Shown in pieces: positions 1 to 8,865 of a DNA stretch of 42,802 bases (position 1 is its first letter; each line of letters begins with the position of its first letter). The translations under genes were made by a program, and so were the position numbers. Location: contig NZ_FMDF01000150.1 of the NCBI RefSeq assembly GCF_900091955.1, positions 1-42,802 on the forward strand, given 5' to 3'. This DNA comes from Streptomyces sp. Ncost-T10-10d (GTDB lineage: Bacteria > Actinomycetota > Actinomycetes > Streptomycetales > Streptomycetaceae). The notes below the pieces were generated by a model. The model did not search any database. It was not told the DNA's origin and saw only the letters and a list, made by a program, of their open reading frames with translations.

Positions 1-1
1 T

Positions 2-2599
2 ACGGGCGGTCCGGGCAACACCACGGTCACGCTCGACAACAACGGCACCACGACCGTCAGCAATGGTCCGATCCAGGCGAGTCACGGCCCGAACGGCACC
101 GGCGGCAGCGTGGGCACCGTCAACCCGGTCCAGGTCAGCCAGAGCCCGGACGGCGTCACGACCGTCAGCCAGAACGGTACGTCGGTGAGTACGGGCGGCG
201 ACGGCCCGACCACGGTCGGACCGCAGGGCGGGCCCGCCTCGGTCACCGTCAACGCGCCCGACGGCGGCACCCCGACGCATGTCACCACCTCCGGCGGCAG
301 CAGCACCGCCCTGACGGCGAACGGCGCCCAGACGGACGTCAACGGCAACAACACCGCGAACAGCACCATCAACAACGACGGCACGATCACCAACAACGCC
401 CCGGCGGGCCCCAACAGCACCGTCACCACCGGAGCGAACGGCACCACCGTCGCCGACAACAACGGCAACTTCAGCGTGGACAACACCGGCACCGTCAACA
501 ACGGCCCGGTCACCATCACCGCCAACACCGACGCCAACAACAACCCCGTGGCCACCTTCACCGACACCTCGGCCGGCGGTGCGCAGGCCAATGTCGGCGC
601 CAACGGCGTCAGCACCCAGGGCATCAACACCACGGTCAACCCGGGCGGCGATGTCAGTGTCACCCACAGCCAGGCACCCGGCGGTCCGCCCACGACCGTC
701 AACTCGGGCACCGACGGCACGATCACCACACAGACCCCCGACGGTGCCGAGGCGAAGGTGCCGCCGCCGCCCCCGAACGCCCCGGGCGGCGGACCGGTGC
801 CCGCACCGGCCCCCAGCACGATCACCAACAACAACGGCGCGACCATCTCGTCGGACGGACAGACCACCACCTTCACCAGCGACGGGTTCACGACCACCAT
901 CGGCAACGACGGCAACGGCCCCGCCACCACCACCGTCCACCACGACTCCGGCGTCAGCCACACCATCGACAACAACGGCCAGGCCACGGTCAACAACTCG
1001 CCGAGCGGCGCCGGCATCACCGGCACCAACACCCAGGTGACGGTGAACACCCCGCAGCAGGAGGGCCTGGGCCTGTTCGGCTCACCGGAGATGACCGGCG
1101 GCCAGAACACCCTGTCCAACGGCCCGAACGGACCCACGATCACCACGCACGGCGTCGACCCGGTCCACGAGCCCGGCAGCACCGTCGTGCACGGCCCGAA
1201 CCCGGGCGGTCCCGACGGCGAGTTCTCCGTCACGTACGGACCGGCCACCGGCACCTTCGCCCCCGGCGGCGTCACCAGCCTCGGGCCGTCCGGCACCCAC
1301 GTCGACCCGAACACCAACCTTCCGATCGACACGGCGGGCAACCCCATCGGCAACAACCCCGGCAACACCACCATCAGCACCGTCACCGGCGACGGCAACA
1401 GCGGCATCACCGTGCCCACGCCGGGCGGCGGCCCCGTCGTCCACCACGACGGCTTCTTCGGCGGCAACACCAACGTCGACACCAACAACACCAACGTCAG
1501 CAAGAGCCCCGGCGACGTGGAGAACGCCGGTACGCCGGGCCAGAAGTCCGACATCCTGGACGGCCCGAACAACCCCTACAACCGCGGCCCCGCGCCGGGC
1601 CCCGAGACCTTCACGGTCGGCGGCAACAACGGCGGCCCCTCCGCGGACATCCCGGTCGGCGGCAAGGGCAACTCCACCGTCAACGGCGGCCCGTTCGAGG
1701 TGAAGGCCAACGGCGACGGCAGCTTCGACGTGTCTGTGCCCGGCAGCAACCAGCCCAACGACACAGTCACCGTCGGACCGGACGGCAGCCTCACCGGGCC
1801 CGGCGTAACCCAGCCGGCGCAGCCCGGAGCAGGACAGGAGGGGCCCGCCGGGCCCCCGCAGGTCACCTTCAGCAACAACACCACCGTCACCGGCGGGCAG
1901 GGCGCGGCGCCCGCCGTCACCCCCGACGGTGGTGGCGGCGCCACCACCACCTTCGCGGGCGGCGCCGCCACCACCACCGACCAGGCGGGCAACGTCACCA
2001 TCACGCAGAACCCGGACGGCACCACCACGTTCAGCAACAACGCAGGCGGCGAGAACACCACGTTCACCGTCACCAAGGACGGCGTGGAAGGCACCGTCAC
2101 CACGACCGACAACAACGGCAACCCGGCCACGTTCGACGTCAAGGTCAACAACAACGGCTCCGTGCAGGTGAAGGACGCCAACGGCAAGACCGTCGCCGAG
2201 GTCGACGCCAACGGCTCCTTCAACGAGCAGCACACCGCGATCCACGACTACCACGCCTACGCGGGCGGCCCCACCTCCGTCACCGAGCTCCACGAATACG
2301 GCTACGAGGCCCTCACCAGCATCCTCAAGGGCGCCGTCGGCCAGGCCGTCAGCGTCGGCTACGAGGTGGGCGCCAAGGGCGCCGACGCGCAGACCACGCT
2401 GGAGAACGCGGGCATCAAACTCGGCTACGGCGTGGGCAATTCGCTGGCCGGCAAGAAGGTCGAGAACGACCACGGATTCAAGACCAAGGGCCCCGAGGTG
2501 CCGCTCTCCTCGATTCCCACGAAAACCATCGGTGCCGTCAACTCCAACCAGGACACCGATCTGGCGAACCCGCCGGAAGAAATCCCCATCAAGGTCTGA
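2..2599 (+). CDS. Thr/Asn/Gly-rich repetitive protein, 5'-truncated by the window
   Basis: The frame is open from base 2 with no stop, so the gene starts upstream and only the last 865 residues are present. GTG codons such as that at 110 are internal. Most of the visible protein is built of loose repeats in which short Thr/Val stretches alternate with Asn-Asn-Gly-Thr or Pro-Asp-Gly turns, as expected of a beta-solenoid or extended surface stalk. There is a Pro-rich break near residues 250-265. The last ~125 residues differ: an Ala/Gly-rich, partly helical tail without repeats. No transmembrane segment or LPXTG motif is visible. It lies directly upstream of a WXG100 gene and an EccC-type ATPase, so a secreted or surface role linked to that system is inferred; its function is unknown. 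The TGA stop forms part of the downstream TGAACC promoter box. Confidence 0.8.
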   Translation, partial: TGGPGNTTVTLDNNGTTTVSNGPIQASHGPNGTGGSVGTVNPVQVSQSPDGVTTVSQNGTSVSTGGDGPTTVGPQGGPASVTVNAPDGGTPTHVTTSGGSSTALTANGAQTDVNGNNTANSTINNDGTITNNAPAGPNSTVTTGANGTTVADNNGNFSVDNTGTVNNGPVTITANTDANNNPVATFTDTSAGGAQANVGANGVSTQGINTTVNPGGDVSVTHSQAPGGPPTTVNSGTDGTITTQTPDGAEAKVPPPPPNAPGGGPVPAPAPSTITNNNGATISSDGQTTTFTSDGFTTTIGNDGNGPATTTVHHDSGVSHTIDNNGQATVNNSPSGAGITGTNTQVTVNTPQQEGLGLFGSPEMTGGQNTLSNGPNGPTITTHGVDPVHEPGSTVVHGPNPGGPDGEFSVTYGPATGTFAPGGVTSLGPSGTHVDPNTNLPIDTAGNPIGNNPGNTTISTVTGDGNSGITVPTPGGGPVVHHDGFFGGNTNVDTNNTNVSKSPGDVENAGTPGQKSDILDGPNNPYNRGPAPGPETFTVGGNNGGPSADIPVGGKGNSTVNGGPFEVKANGDGSFDVSVPGSNQPNDTVTVGPDGSLTGPGVTQPAQPGAGQEGPAGPPQVTFSNNTTVTGGQGAAPAVTPDGGGGATTTFAGGAATTTDQAGNVTITQNPDGTTTFSNNAGGENTTFTVTKDGVEGTVTTTDNNGNPATFDVKVNNNGSVQVKDANGKTVAEVDANGSFNEQHTAIHDYHAYAGGPTSVTELHEYGYEALTSILKGAVGQAVSVGYEVGAKGADAQTTLENAGIKLGYGVGNSLAGKKVENDHGFKTKGPEVPLSSIPTKTIGAVNSNQDTDLANPPEEIPIKV

Positions 2600-2621
2600 A
2601 CCGAATGACCGCACCCCGCGT
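2597..2621 (+). promoter_or_regulatory. Putative ECF promoter for the WXG100 gene
   Basis: TGAACC at 2597-2602, sixteen bases, then CGTGTG from 2619. This spacing and sequence recur at four other places in the window. The implied start of transcription, near 2628, leaves a leader of about 70 nt before the ATG at 2697. The -35-like box overlaps the stop codon of the upstream gene. The assignment to an ECF sigma factor is inferred from the motif. Confidence 0.6.
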
Positions 2622-2696
2622 GTGTAGGGCGCGGGTCCACGAACGGTCCATGAAATACCCATCCGCACCACCGACTTGGAAACAGGAGACATTCCC

Positions 2697-2993
2697 ATGG
2701 CCGATTACATCGTCAACGACGAGAAGACCAGCGCCGCCGCCACGCAGACCATGAACGAGTACGAGATCGCTGTCGCCCAGCTCAACAAGATCAAGACCGA
2801 CCTGGACGCGCTCACCGCCGACGGCTACAACACCCCGTCGGCGAGGGACGACTTCCAGCCCTTCGTGCAGGAGTACATGGACAACTACGGCAAGGTCACC
2901 GAGGGCCTCACCGGCATCTCCGAGTACATCAAGAAGTACGGCGAGGGCATGACCCAGTTCGACTCCGAGATGGGTGCGAGCCTCCGCAAGTGA
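2697..2993 (+). CDS. WXG100-type (ESX-like) small secreted protein
   Basis: 98 residues, almost entirely predicted helical, with two amphipathic helices separated near residues 40-48 by a turn (DGYNTPSA) where the WXG motif of typical ESAT-6-like proteins would lie. The Trp-x-Gly itself is absent. Length, the MADY-type N-terminus without signal peptide, and linkage to an EccC-type ATPase place it in the WXG100-like superfamily, whose members are exported as helical-hairpin dimers by type VII secretion. AGGAG at 2684-2688 sits 8 bases before the ATG, which rules out the longer in-frame reading from 2676. It is followed by a strong hairpin and then the ATPase gene. Family membership is likely; the partner and target are unknown. 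Confidence 0.78.
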   Translation: MADYIVNDEKTSAAATQTMNEYEIAVAQLNKIKTDLDALTADGYNTPSARDDFQPFVQEYMDNYGKVTEGLTGISEYIKKYGEGMTQFDSEMGASLRK

Positions 2994-3001
2994 CCCCGCC
3001 C

Positions 3002-3049
3002 GGACATCGGCCGGGCCGGCCCCTCCCCGGTCCGGCCCGGCCGATGTCC
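3002..3049 (+). terminator. 18-bp perfect hairpin between the WXG100 and ATPase genes
   Basis: The arms at 3002-3019 and 3032-3049 are exact inverted repeats around a 12-nt loop. There is no T-tract. It may act as a partial terminator or mRNA stabiliser, so that the small secreted protein is made in excess over the large ATPase. Confidence 0.7.
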
Positions 3050-3089
3050 CGCACAGCCTGGTGACCCCCGTGCCCAAGGAGCACTGACG

Positions 3090-6000
3090 ATGCGTCTGAC
3101 CGTCACCGCCGTCGACCCGGAGCTGGGTCAGACCGCGGACATCATGATCGAGGCCGACCCCGAGGCCCCCGCCGGCGAACTCGCCGCACAACTGCACCGG
3201 CGGCTGCGCGGCGGCACCCCGGACACCCCGCCCGTCCTGTACCACGGGGCCACCCCGCTCCCCGCCGACCAGCCGATGGCCGCCGCCGCCCTGCGCTCCG
3301 GCAGCCTGCTGTCCCTGGACGCCCCCGCACCCGAGGCGGGCCCCGAGCCGGACGGCGTCGTGGAGCTGCGCGGCATCGGCGGCGCCGACGCCGGAGTGGT
3401 GTTCCGGCTGTCGCCCGGCGACTACGAGATCGGCTCCGCCGCGTCCTGCCGCATCCAGCTCCGCGCCGAAGGGCTCGCGAAGACCGCGGCGCGCCTGAAG
3501 GTGCACGCCGACGGCACCGCGACCGTACGCTCCGTCGATCAGGACGGTGTCACACGGGACGGCACCGAGGCGAAGGACTGGACGGACTGGCCGCTCGGCG
3601 GCGTCCTCACCGTCGGCCCGGCCCTGCTCGAACTGGCCGCGCCCTCCGTACCCGACGCCGCCCTCCAGCCCTCGGACGACGGCGTGGGGCTCGACTACAA
3701 CCGGCCGCCCCGGCTGCTGCCCCCGCCCGTCAACAACCGCTTCCAGCTGCCCGTACCGCCCGGCAAACCCGCCCGCAACAAGCTCCAGCTGATGCTGATC
3801 TTCGCGCCGCTGATGATGGCCAGCGTCTCGTTCATCCTCTTCAACAACCCCAGGTTCCTGATCTTCGGTGTCCTCTCGCCGGTCATCGCCCTCGTCTCCC
3901 AGTTCTCCAACAAGCGCCGGGGCAAGGAGAGTTACGAGGACCAGCTCAAGGAGTACGAGGAGAAGAAGGCCGTCCTGGAACAGGACGTGGACGAGGCGGT
4001 GCTCGCCGAACAGCAATCCCGGCGCCTCGCCGCCCCGGACCCGGCATCGGCCCTGCTGATCGCCACCGGCCCGCGGCAGCGGCTGTGGGAGCGCCGCTGG
4101 CGCGACGACGACTTCCTGCTGATGCGGCTCGGCGTCGCCGACCTCCCCGCCTACGTGGAGCTCCAGGACCCCGCCGAGCCGGAACACCGCCGCCGGGTCG
4201 ACCGCACCACGCACTCCGTGCCCGTGACCGTGCCGCTGCGCTCCTCGGGCGTCATGGGCGTCGCCGGAGGCGACCGGGCCGAGCCGCTGGTGCGCTGGCT
4301 GATCGCCCAGGCCGCCGTCCTGCACAGCCCCTCCGACCTGCGGATCTGCGTACTGTCCGGCACCGGCGGCGCAGACCGCTGGTCCTGGGTGCACTGGCTG
4401 CCGCACTGCGCGCCGCTCGGCGAGGACACCATCTCCCTGGTCGGCGCGAGCGCCGAGTCCGTGGGCCGCCGCATCGCGGAACTCACCACCGTGATCGCCG
4501 CCCGCCAGCAGGCCGGCGACCGGGCACCGCGCGGCGGCGCCGTGGGCGAACCCGATGTCCTGGTCGTCCTCGACGGCGCCCGCAGACTGCGCTCCCTGCC
4601 CGGCGTCATCCAGATCCTCCGCGACGGACCGGCCGTCGGCGTGTACGCGCTCTGCGTGGACGACGAGGCCCGGCTCCTGCCCGAGGAGTGCCGCGCGGTT
4701 GCCGTGGCCGGGCCGAAGTGGCTGCGCGCCGAGCAGGACAACGCCGACCCCGTCGACGAGGTCCGCATGGACGCGCCCACCCGCTCCTGGTGCGTGGGCG
4801 TGGCCCGCGCGCTCGCGCCGATCCGCGACGTGGGCGACGACGCCGACGAGAACCTGCTGCCCGCCTCCGCCCGCCTCCTCGACGTACTCGGCCTCGAACC
4901 GCCCACCCCCGACGCCCTCGCCGCGCGCTGGGTGATCGCCGCCCGCAGCACCCGCGCCGTGATCGGCGAGGGCGTGGACGGCCCGTTCGCCGTCGACCTG
5001 GCCGCCGACGGGCCGCACGGCCTGATCGCGGGCACCACGGGATCCGGCAAGTCCGAGCTGCTCCAGTCCCTCGTGGCGAGCCTCGCCGTCGCCAACCGGC
5101 CCGACGAGCTGAACTTCGTCCTCGTCGACTACAAGGGCGGCAGCGCCTTCGCCGAGTGCGAGGACCTGCCGCACACCGTCGGCATGGTCACCGACCTGGA
5201 CACCCACCTCGTGGGGCGGGCCCTGGTCTCCCTCGGCGCCGAACTGAAGCGACGCGAGCACATCCTCGCCGAGGCCGGGGCCAAGGACATCGACGACTAC
5301 ACCGACAAGCGCACCCGCCGCCCCGAACTCGCCCCCATGGCCCGGCTCGTCCTCGTCATCGACGAGTTCGCCTCGATGGTGCGCGAACTCCCCGACTTCG
5401 TCTCCGGACTCGTCAACATCGCCCAGCGGGGCCGCTCCCTCGGCATCCACCTGATCCTCGCCACCCAGCGGCCCTCCGGCGCGGTCACCGCCGACATCCG
5501 CGCCAACACCAACCTGCGGATCGCGCTGCGCACCACCGACACCAGCGAGAGCCGCGACATCATCGACGCCCCCGACTCCGGGCAGCTCTCGCCCCGCACC
5601 CCCGGCCGCGCCCACGCCAGGCTCGGCCACGCGGCGCTGCTCCCGTTCCAGACCGGCCGGATCGGCGGCCGCCGCCTCGACGCCTCGGCCACGGACGAGG
5701 ACGTCCCGGTGCCGGTGCTCACCGAACTCCACTGGGAGGCCCTCGGCGCACCGATGCCGAGGCCGGACACCGAGGAGGACACCTTCCAGCCGGTCACCGA
5801 CCTGTCGGTGCTGGTCGACGCGGTACGCGACGCGGCCACCCAGCTCGCCGTACCGCCCGCCCGCCGCCCCTGGCTGCCCCCGCTGCCCGACACCCTCACC
5901 CTCACCCTCACCGATCTGCCCACGCCGCCCGAGGCGGCCGAGGACGGCCGGCTCACCCCGGTCGCGTACGGCCTCATCGACGTACCCACCGAGCAGGCAC

Positions 6001-7484
6001 AGCGTCAACTCGCCTTCGACCCGGACGAGATGGGCCATCTGCACATCGTCGGCTCACCGCGCAGCGGCCGGTCCCAGACGCTGCGCACCCTCGCCGCCGC
6101 TCTCACCGGAGCGCACGGCTGCGCCGACGTCCACCTGTACGGACTCGACTGCGGCAACGGAGCCCTCCAGGCCCTCAGCGGACTGCCGCACTGCGGCGCG
6201 GTGGTGGACCGGAGCCAGGTCGAGCGGGTGGCCCGGCTGCTGAACCGCATGGTCGCCGAGGTCGGGCGGCGCCGTGAACTCCTCGGCAGGCGGGGCGTCG
6301 CCGACCTCACCGAGCTGCGCCGCGCCCTGCCCGAGGCGGAGCGGCCCCCGCATATCCTGCTGCTCGTCGACCGCTTCGAGGCGTTCGAGCGGGACTACGC
6401 CAACTACGACCAGGGCAGCCTGATGGATGCCATGACCCTCCTGATGCGCGAGGGCGCGAGCGTCGGTGTGCACCTGGTGCTGTCCGGCGACCGCATCCTC
6501 GGCCAGGGCCGGTTCTCCGCCACCACCGAGGACAAGCTGGTCCTGCGCCTCAACGACCGCTCCGACTACTCCATGGTGGGCCTCAACGCCCGCAGTGTTC
6601 CCGAGGAACTCCCGGCCGGACGCGGTGTCCTCACCAGGGACACCAACAGCGCCCAGGTCGCGCTGATCCCTGGCACCGACGGCACCGACGCCACCGGCGC
6701 GGGCCAGGCCCAGGCACTGGGCGCACTCGCCGAACGCGTCGCGGAACGCGACGCCGACGTGCCCGCCGAGCGCAGGCCGTTCCGTGTGGACGTGCTGCCC
6801 GACGAGCTGGACTTCGCACAGGCCCTCGCCCGTAAGCCGCGGACCACCTCCCCGCTGTGGGCGATGATTGGCGTCGGCGGCGACGAACTCGCAGCCATCG
6901 GCACCGACCTGTCACAGGTGCCGTCCTTCGTGGTGGCCGGTCCACCGAGGTCCGGGCGGAGCACGGTGCTGCTCACCATGGCGAAGTCGCTGACCGAGTC
7001 CGGCACGAAGATCGTGGTGATCGCACCGCGCAATTCGCCGCTGCGCGGCCTTGCCGGACAGCCTGGCGTCGTGGAGGTCTTCACCGACACCGATGTCGCG
7101 GTCGCCGACTTCCGCGCCGCGCTCGGCAAGGTGGACAGCCCGGCCGGGGCCATCCTCGTCGACGACGCCGAGATGATGATCAACTCCGAGCTCGACACCG
7201 ACTTCGTCGCGCTCGCCCGTGGCAGCGCCGGGGACGGCTGGGGCCTGATCGTGGCCGGCAACAACGAGGCGCTGCTCGGCGGCATCGGCGGCTGGCAGGC
7301 CGCCGTACGCCGCAACCGCTGCGGCGCCCTGCTCGCGCCCCGCCTGATGGGCGACGGAGAACTCGTCGGCGCGCGGCTGCCACGCGGTCTGATGGGCCAG
7401 GACAGCGAACCCGGCCGCGCCCATCTCCAGCTCGGCGACGGCCGCTTCACCACGGTGCGCGTCCCCGCGACGACGGTGGACTGA
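3090..7484 (+). CDS. FHA-FtsK/SpoIIIE type VII secretion ATPase (EccC/EssC-like)
   Basis: 1464 residues. The first ~75 residues form a small N-terminal domain, followed by an FHA-like beta domain at about 95-180. Two membrane segments lie at about 231-250 and 255-273, with a charged coiled region after them. Then come three FtsK/SpoIIIE ATPase modules. Module 1 has a canonical Walker A, GTTGSGKS (648-655), and Walker B VLVIDE ending near 759. In module 2 (GSPRSGRS, 988-995) and module 3 (GPPRSGRS, 1284-1291) the Walker lysine is Arg (R994, R1290). The FHA plus two-helix membrane anchor resembles Firmicute EssC/YukB more than mycobacterial EccC. Such proteins drive WXG100 substrates across the membrane. 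AAGGAG at 3076-3081 is 8 bases from the ATG. Other core components (EccB, EccD, EccE, mycosin) are not in the window. Confidence 0.9.
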   Translation: MRLTVTAVDPELGQTADIMIEADPEAPAGELAAQLHRRLRGGTPDTPPVLYHGATPLPADQPMAAAALRSGSLLSLDAPAPEAGPEPDGVVELRGIGGADAGVVFRLSPGDYEIGSAASCRIQLRAEGLAKTAARLKVHADGTATVRSVDQDGVTRDGTEAKDWTDWPLGGVLTVGPALLELAAPSVPDAALQPSDDGVGLDYNRPPRLLPPPVNNRFQLPVPPGKPARNKLQLMLIFAPLMMASVSFILFNNPRFLIFGVLSPVIALVSQFSNKRRGKESYEDQLKEYEEKKAVLEQDVDEAVLAEQQSRRLAAPDPASALLIATGPRQRLWERRWRDDDFLLMRLGVADLPAYVELQDPAEPEHRRRVDRTTHSVPVTVPLRSSGVMGVAGGDRAEPLVRWLIAQAAVLHSPSDLRICVLSGTGGADRWSWVHWLPHCAPLGEDTISLVGASAESVGRRIAELTTVIAARQQAGDRAPRGGAVGEPDVLVVLDGARRLRSLPGVIQILRDGPAVGVYALCVDDEARLLPEECRAVAVAGPKWLRAEQDNADPVDEVRMDAPTRSWCVGVARALAPIRDVGDDADENLLPASARLLDVLGLEPPTPDALAARWVIAARSTRAVIGEGVDGPFAVDLAADGPHGLIAGTTGSGKSELLQSLVASLAVANRPDELNFVLVDYKGGSAFAECEDLPHTVGMVTDLDTHLVGRALVSLGAELKRREHILAEAGAKDIDDYTDKRTRRPELAPMARLVLVIDEFASMVRELPDFVSGLVNIAQRGRSLGIHLILATQRPSGAVTADIRANTNLRIALRTTDTSESRDIIDAPDSGQLSPRTPGRAHARLGHAALLPFQTGRIGGRRLDASATDEDVPVPVLTELHWEALGAPMPRPDTEEDTFQPVTDLSVLVDAVRDAATQLAVPPARRPWLPPLPDTLTLTLTDLPTPPEAAEDGRLTPVAYGLIDVPTEQAQRQLAFDPDEMGHLHIVGSPRSGRSQTLRTLAAALTGAHGCADVHLYGLDCGNGALQALSGLPHCGAVVDRSQVERVARLLNRMVAEVGRRRELLGRRGVADLTELRRALPEAERPPHILLLVDRFEAFERDYANYDQGSLMDAMTLLMREGASVGVHLVLSGDRILGQGRFSATTEDKLVLRLNDRSDYSMVGLNARSVPEELPAGRGVLTRDTNSAQVALIPGTDGTDATGAGQAQALGALAERVAERDADVPAERRPFRVDVLPDELDFAQALARKPRTTSPLWAMIGVGGDELAAIGTDLSQVPSFVVAGPPRSGRSTVLLTMAKSLTESGTKIVVIAPRNSPLRGLAGQPGVVEVFTDTDVAVADFRAALGKVDSPAGAILVDDAEMMINSELDTDFVALARGSAGDGWGLIVAGNNEALLGGIGGWQAAVRRNRCGALLAPRLMGDGELVGARLPRGLMGQDSEPGRAHLQLGDGRFTTVRVPATTVD

Positions 7485-7517
7485 CCGGCAGCACGACGTA
7501 CCACCGCACCACAGAGC

Positions 7518-7575
7518 AAGGCCGGACGGCCTCCGCTCCCCTCCGGTCACGGGGGAGCGGAGGCCTTCCGGCCTT
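7518..7575. terminator. Bidirectional hairpin, 24-bp stem with one mismatch
   Basis: The left arm 7518-7541 pairs with 7552-7575 around a 10-nt loop, with a single mismatch. It lies between the convergent ATPase gene (ends 7484) and the minus-strand gene ending at 7682, as expected of a shared terminator. Confidence 0.75.
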
Positions 7576-7625
7576 CGGTACGCACACGGCCTTCGGCACA
7601 CATGGCCTTCCTCACACGCACACGA

Positions 7626-7665
7626 AGAGGGCCCGGCCGTTCCTCCAGGAACGGCCGGGCCCTCT
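7626..7665. terminator. Perfect 19-bp inverted repeat, convergent terminator
   Basis: The arms 7626-7644 and 7647-7665 are exact complements with two bases between them. It lies 16 bp past the end of the minus-strand gene at 7682 and serves it directly. With the hairpin at 7518-7575 it gives a tandem terminator between converging genes. Confidence 0.8.
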
Positions 7666-7681
7666 GCGAGGCCGGCGCCGG

Positions 7682-8308
7682 TCAGGTGGCCGCCGCGCCT
7701 GCGGCCACCGGAGCCTGATCGCCGAAGGCGAACGTCGAGGTGATGGCGTCGAAGAGGTCGCACAGCGGCTCGGCGAGCGGGAGGTTCGGGCTGAAGCAGG
7801 TGATGATCAGGACCCGCTCAGCACCGGGAACCGGCACGAACGTGTGCGTCACCACCATCTTGTACGAGATGCCGTCGGAGATCTCCGTCTCCTCGATGCC
7901 GGACATCCGGCCGACCGGACCGACACCCGGCAGCGTCACCGTCGAGAGGGTCCGGCTGGTGCCCTCGCGGCGGCGGCCCCCGGTGGCCGAGAACTGCTCG
8001 GCGATGCCCTTCGCGGAGAAGTCCTCACCGGGCGGCGGCTTCACGCTGAAAATCATGAGCCCGGCCATCAGCAGGCCGTCCTCGTACATGGCGGTGGTGC
8101 CCGCCGCGTAGACGGCGCCGCGCATGCGGGCGCCCTCCATGATGCGCCGTGCGCTGCGGAACGTGTGGTTGATGGCGTCCCGGGTCTCCTTCTGCGGAGC
8201 GTGCCGCAGCATCTCGGCGCGGCGCTCGGCGAGCGTCTCGCCGTGCAGGTCGTACTCCGTCCAGTTCTCCGGGATGGCGATCCCGAAGGTGTGCGAACCA
8301 GTGGTCAT
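7682..8308 (-). CDS. Conserved-looking protein in the ESX block, function unknown
   Basis: 208 residues without signal peptide or membrane helix. The opening (FGIAIPENWTEYDL) and closing (PLCDLFDAITSTFAF) segments, with a beta-rich middle, resemble the Mog1/PsbP-like fold seen in actinobacterial proteins such as LpqN. That is a pattern impression, not a family assignment. The start codon ATG at 8308 has GAGGAG-like bases 7-11 nt upstream. It lies 80 bp downstream of the WXG100-like gene on the same strand with no hairpin between, so the two are probably co-transcribed. A role as chaperone or accessory factor of the secretion system is inferred from position only. Confidence 0.75.
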   Translation of the reverse strand: MTTGSHTFGIAIPENWTEYDLHGETLAERRAEMLRHAPQKETRDAINHTFRSARRIMEGARMRGAVYAAGTTAMYEDGLLMAGLMIFSVKPPPGEDFSAKGIAEQFSATGGRRREGTSRTLSTVTLPGVGPVGRMSGIEETEISDGISYKMVVTHTFVPVPGAERVLIITCFSPNLPLAEPLCDLFDAITSTFAFGDQAPVAAGAAAT

Positions 8309-8388
8309 GGGACCGTTCTCCTCAGTTCGTTTCGGGCCGGGCTCGTGTCGGGCCAGGCGGACAAGGGGGAAGCGATGAGGCCGTCGTC

Positions 8389-8724
8389 CTAGGAGGACGG
8401 CCGGGGGCCGCCCCCGGCGGGTGTGGCGTCGCCGCCACCGCCCTGGCTGCCGCCTTCCTTCAGCGAAGAGCCCATCTTGGTGTCGAATTCGGCGAAGGCC
8501 TTCACGATGGCGTCGCAGCCTTCCTTGAGGTCCTTGCTGTTCCGCTTGACCTGGACGCGCCCGTCTTTCCAGGCGTCGTCGAAGTTGGTGCCGGCGCGCA
8601 CCAGTGGCGGGCCGACGTCCGCGGGGTTGTAGCCCGACGGCCGGGTGTCGATGAGCTCCACCACCCGGCCCAGCAGTTCACCGAGACGTTGTACCTCGTC
8701 TCCCGGCATCTCGATCTCGGCCAA
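8389..8724 (-). CDS. WXG100-like protein with TTG start
   Basis: 111 residues. Two helices flank the sequence FDDAWKDGR (about residues 48-56), where W-K-D-G is close to the WXG turn of ESAT-6-like proteins. It ends in a disordered Gly/Pro/Ser tail. The first codon is TTG. A strong GGGAGGAG lies just before it, whereas the next in-frame ATG (8709) would be about 19 nt from that ribosome site, so TTG is preferred. It could be a second ESX substrate or the partner of the WXG100-type protein at 2697. A TTGAACC-N16-CGT promoter lies 54 bp upstream. Confidence 0.78.
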   Translation of the reverse strand: MAEIEMPGDEVQRLGELLGRVVELIDTRPSGYNPADVGPPLVRAGTNFDDAWKDGRVQVKRNSKDLKEGCDAIVKAFAEFDTKMGSSLKEGGSQGGGGDATPAGGGPRPSS

Positions 8725-8777
8725 GGCTCCTCCCTCGTACGCGTCGTCCGGCGGGCACGTCCCGCCCCGCTCCAGGA

Positions 8778-8803
8778 ACGACCGTGGACGCGGGACGGTT
8801 CAA
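8778..8803 (-). promoter_or_regulatory. Putative ECF promoter for the second WXG100-like gene
   Basis: Read on the minus strand: TTGAACC (8803-8797), sixteen bases, CGTTCC from 8780. Transcription would start near 8771, giving a leader of about 47 nt to the TTG at 8724. Same motif and spacing as the other four sites. Confidence 0.6.
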
Positions 8804-8865
8804 CGGCCCGCCGGATCAAGTGAGTACGGGAGGCGGAGCGGCACAGGACCGGGCTGCGGAGACGG

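Noticed and set aside
1082..2698. 538-residue minus-strand open frame
   Set aside because: It mirrors the repeat protein on the plus strand. Composition is driven by the GC-rich third position of the real gene; there is no ribosome site or domain.
2589..6044. 1151-residue minus-strand open frame
   Set aside because: Antisense to the ATPase gene; rich in Gly, Ala, Arg, Asp and Val without any motif. A typical high-GC shadow.
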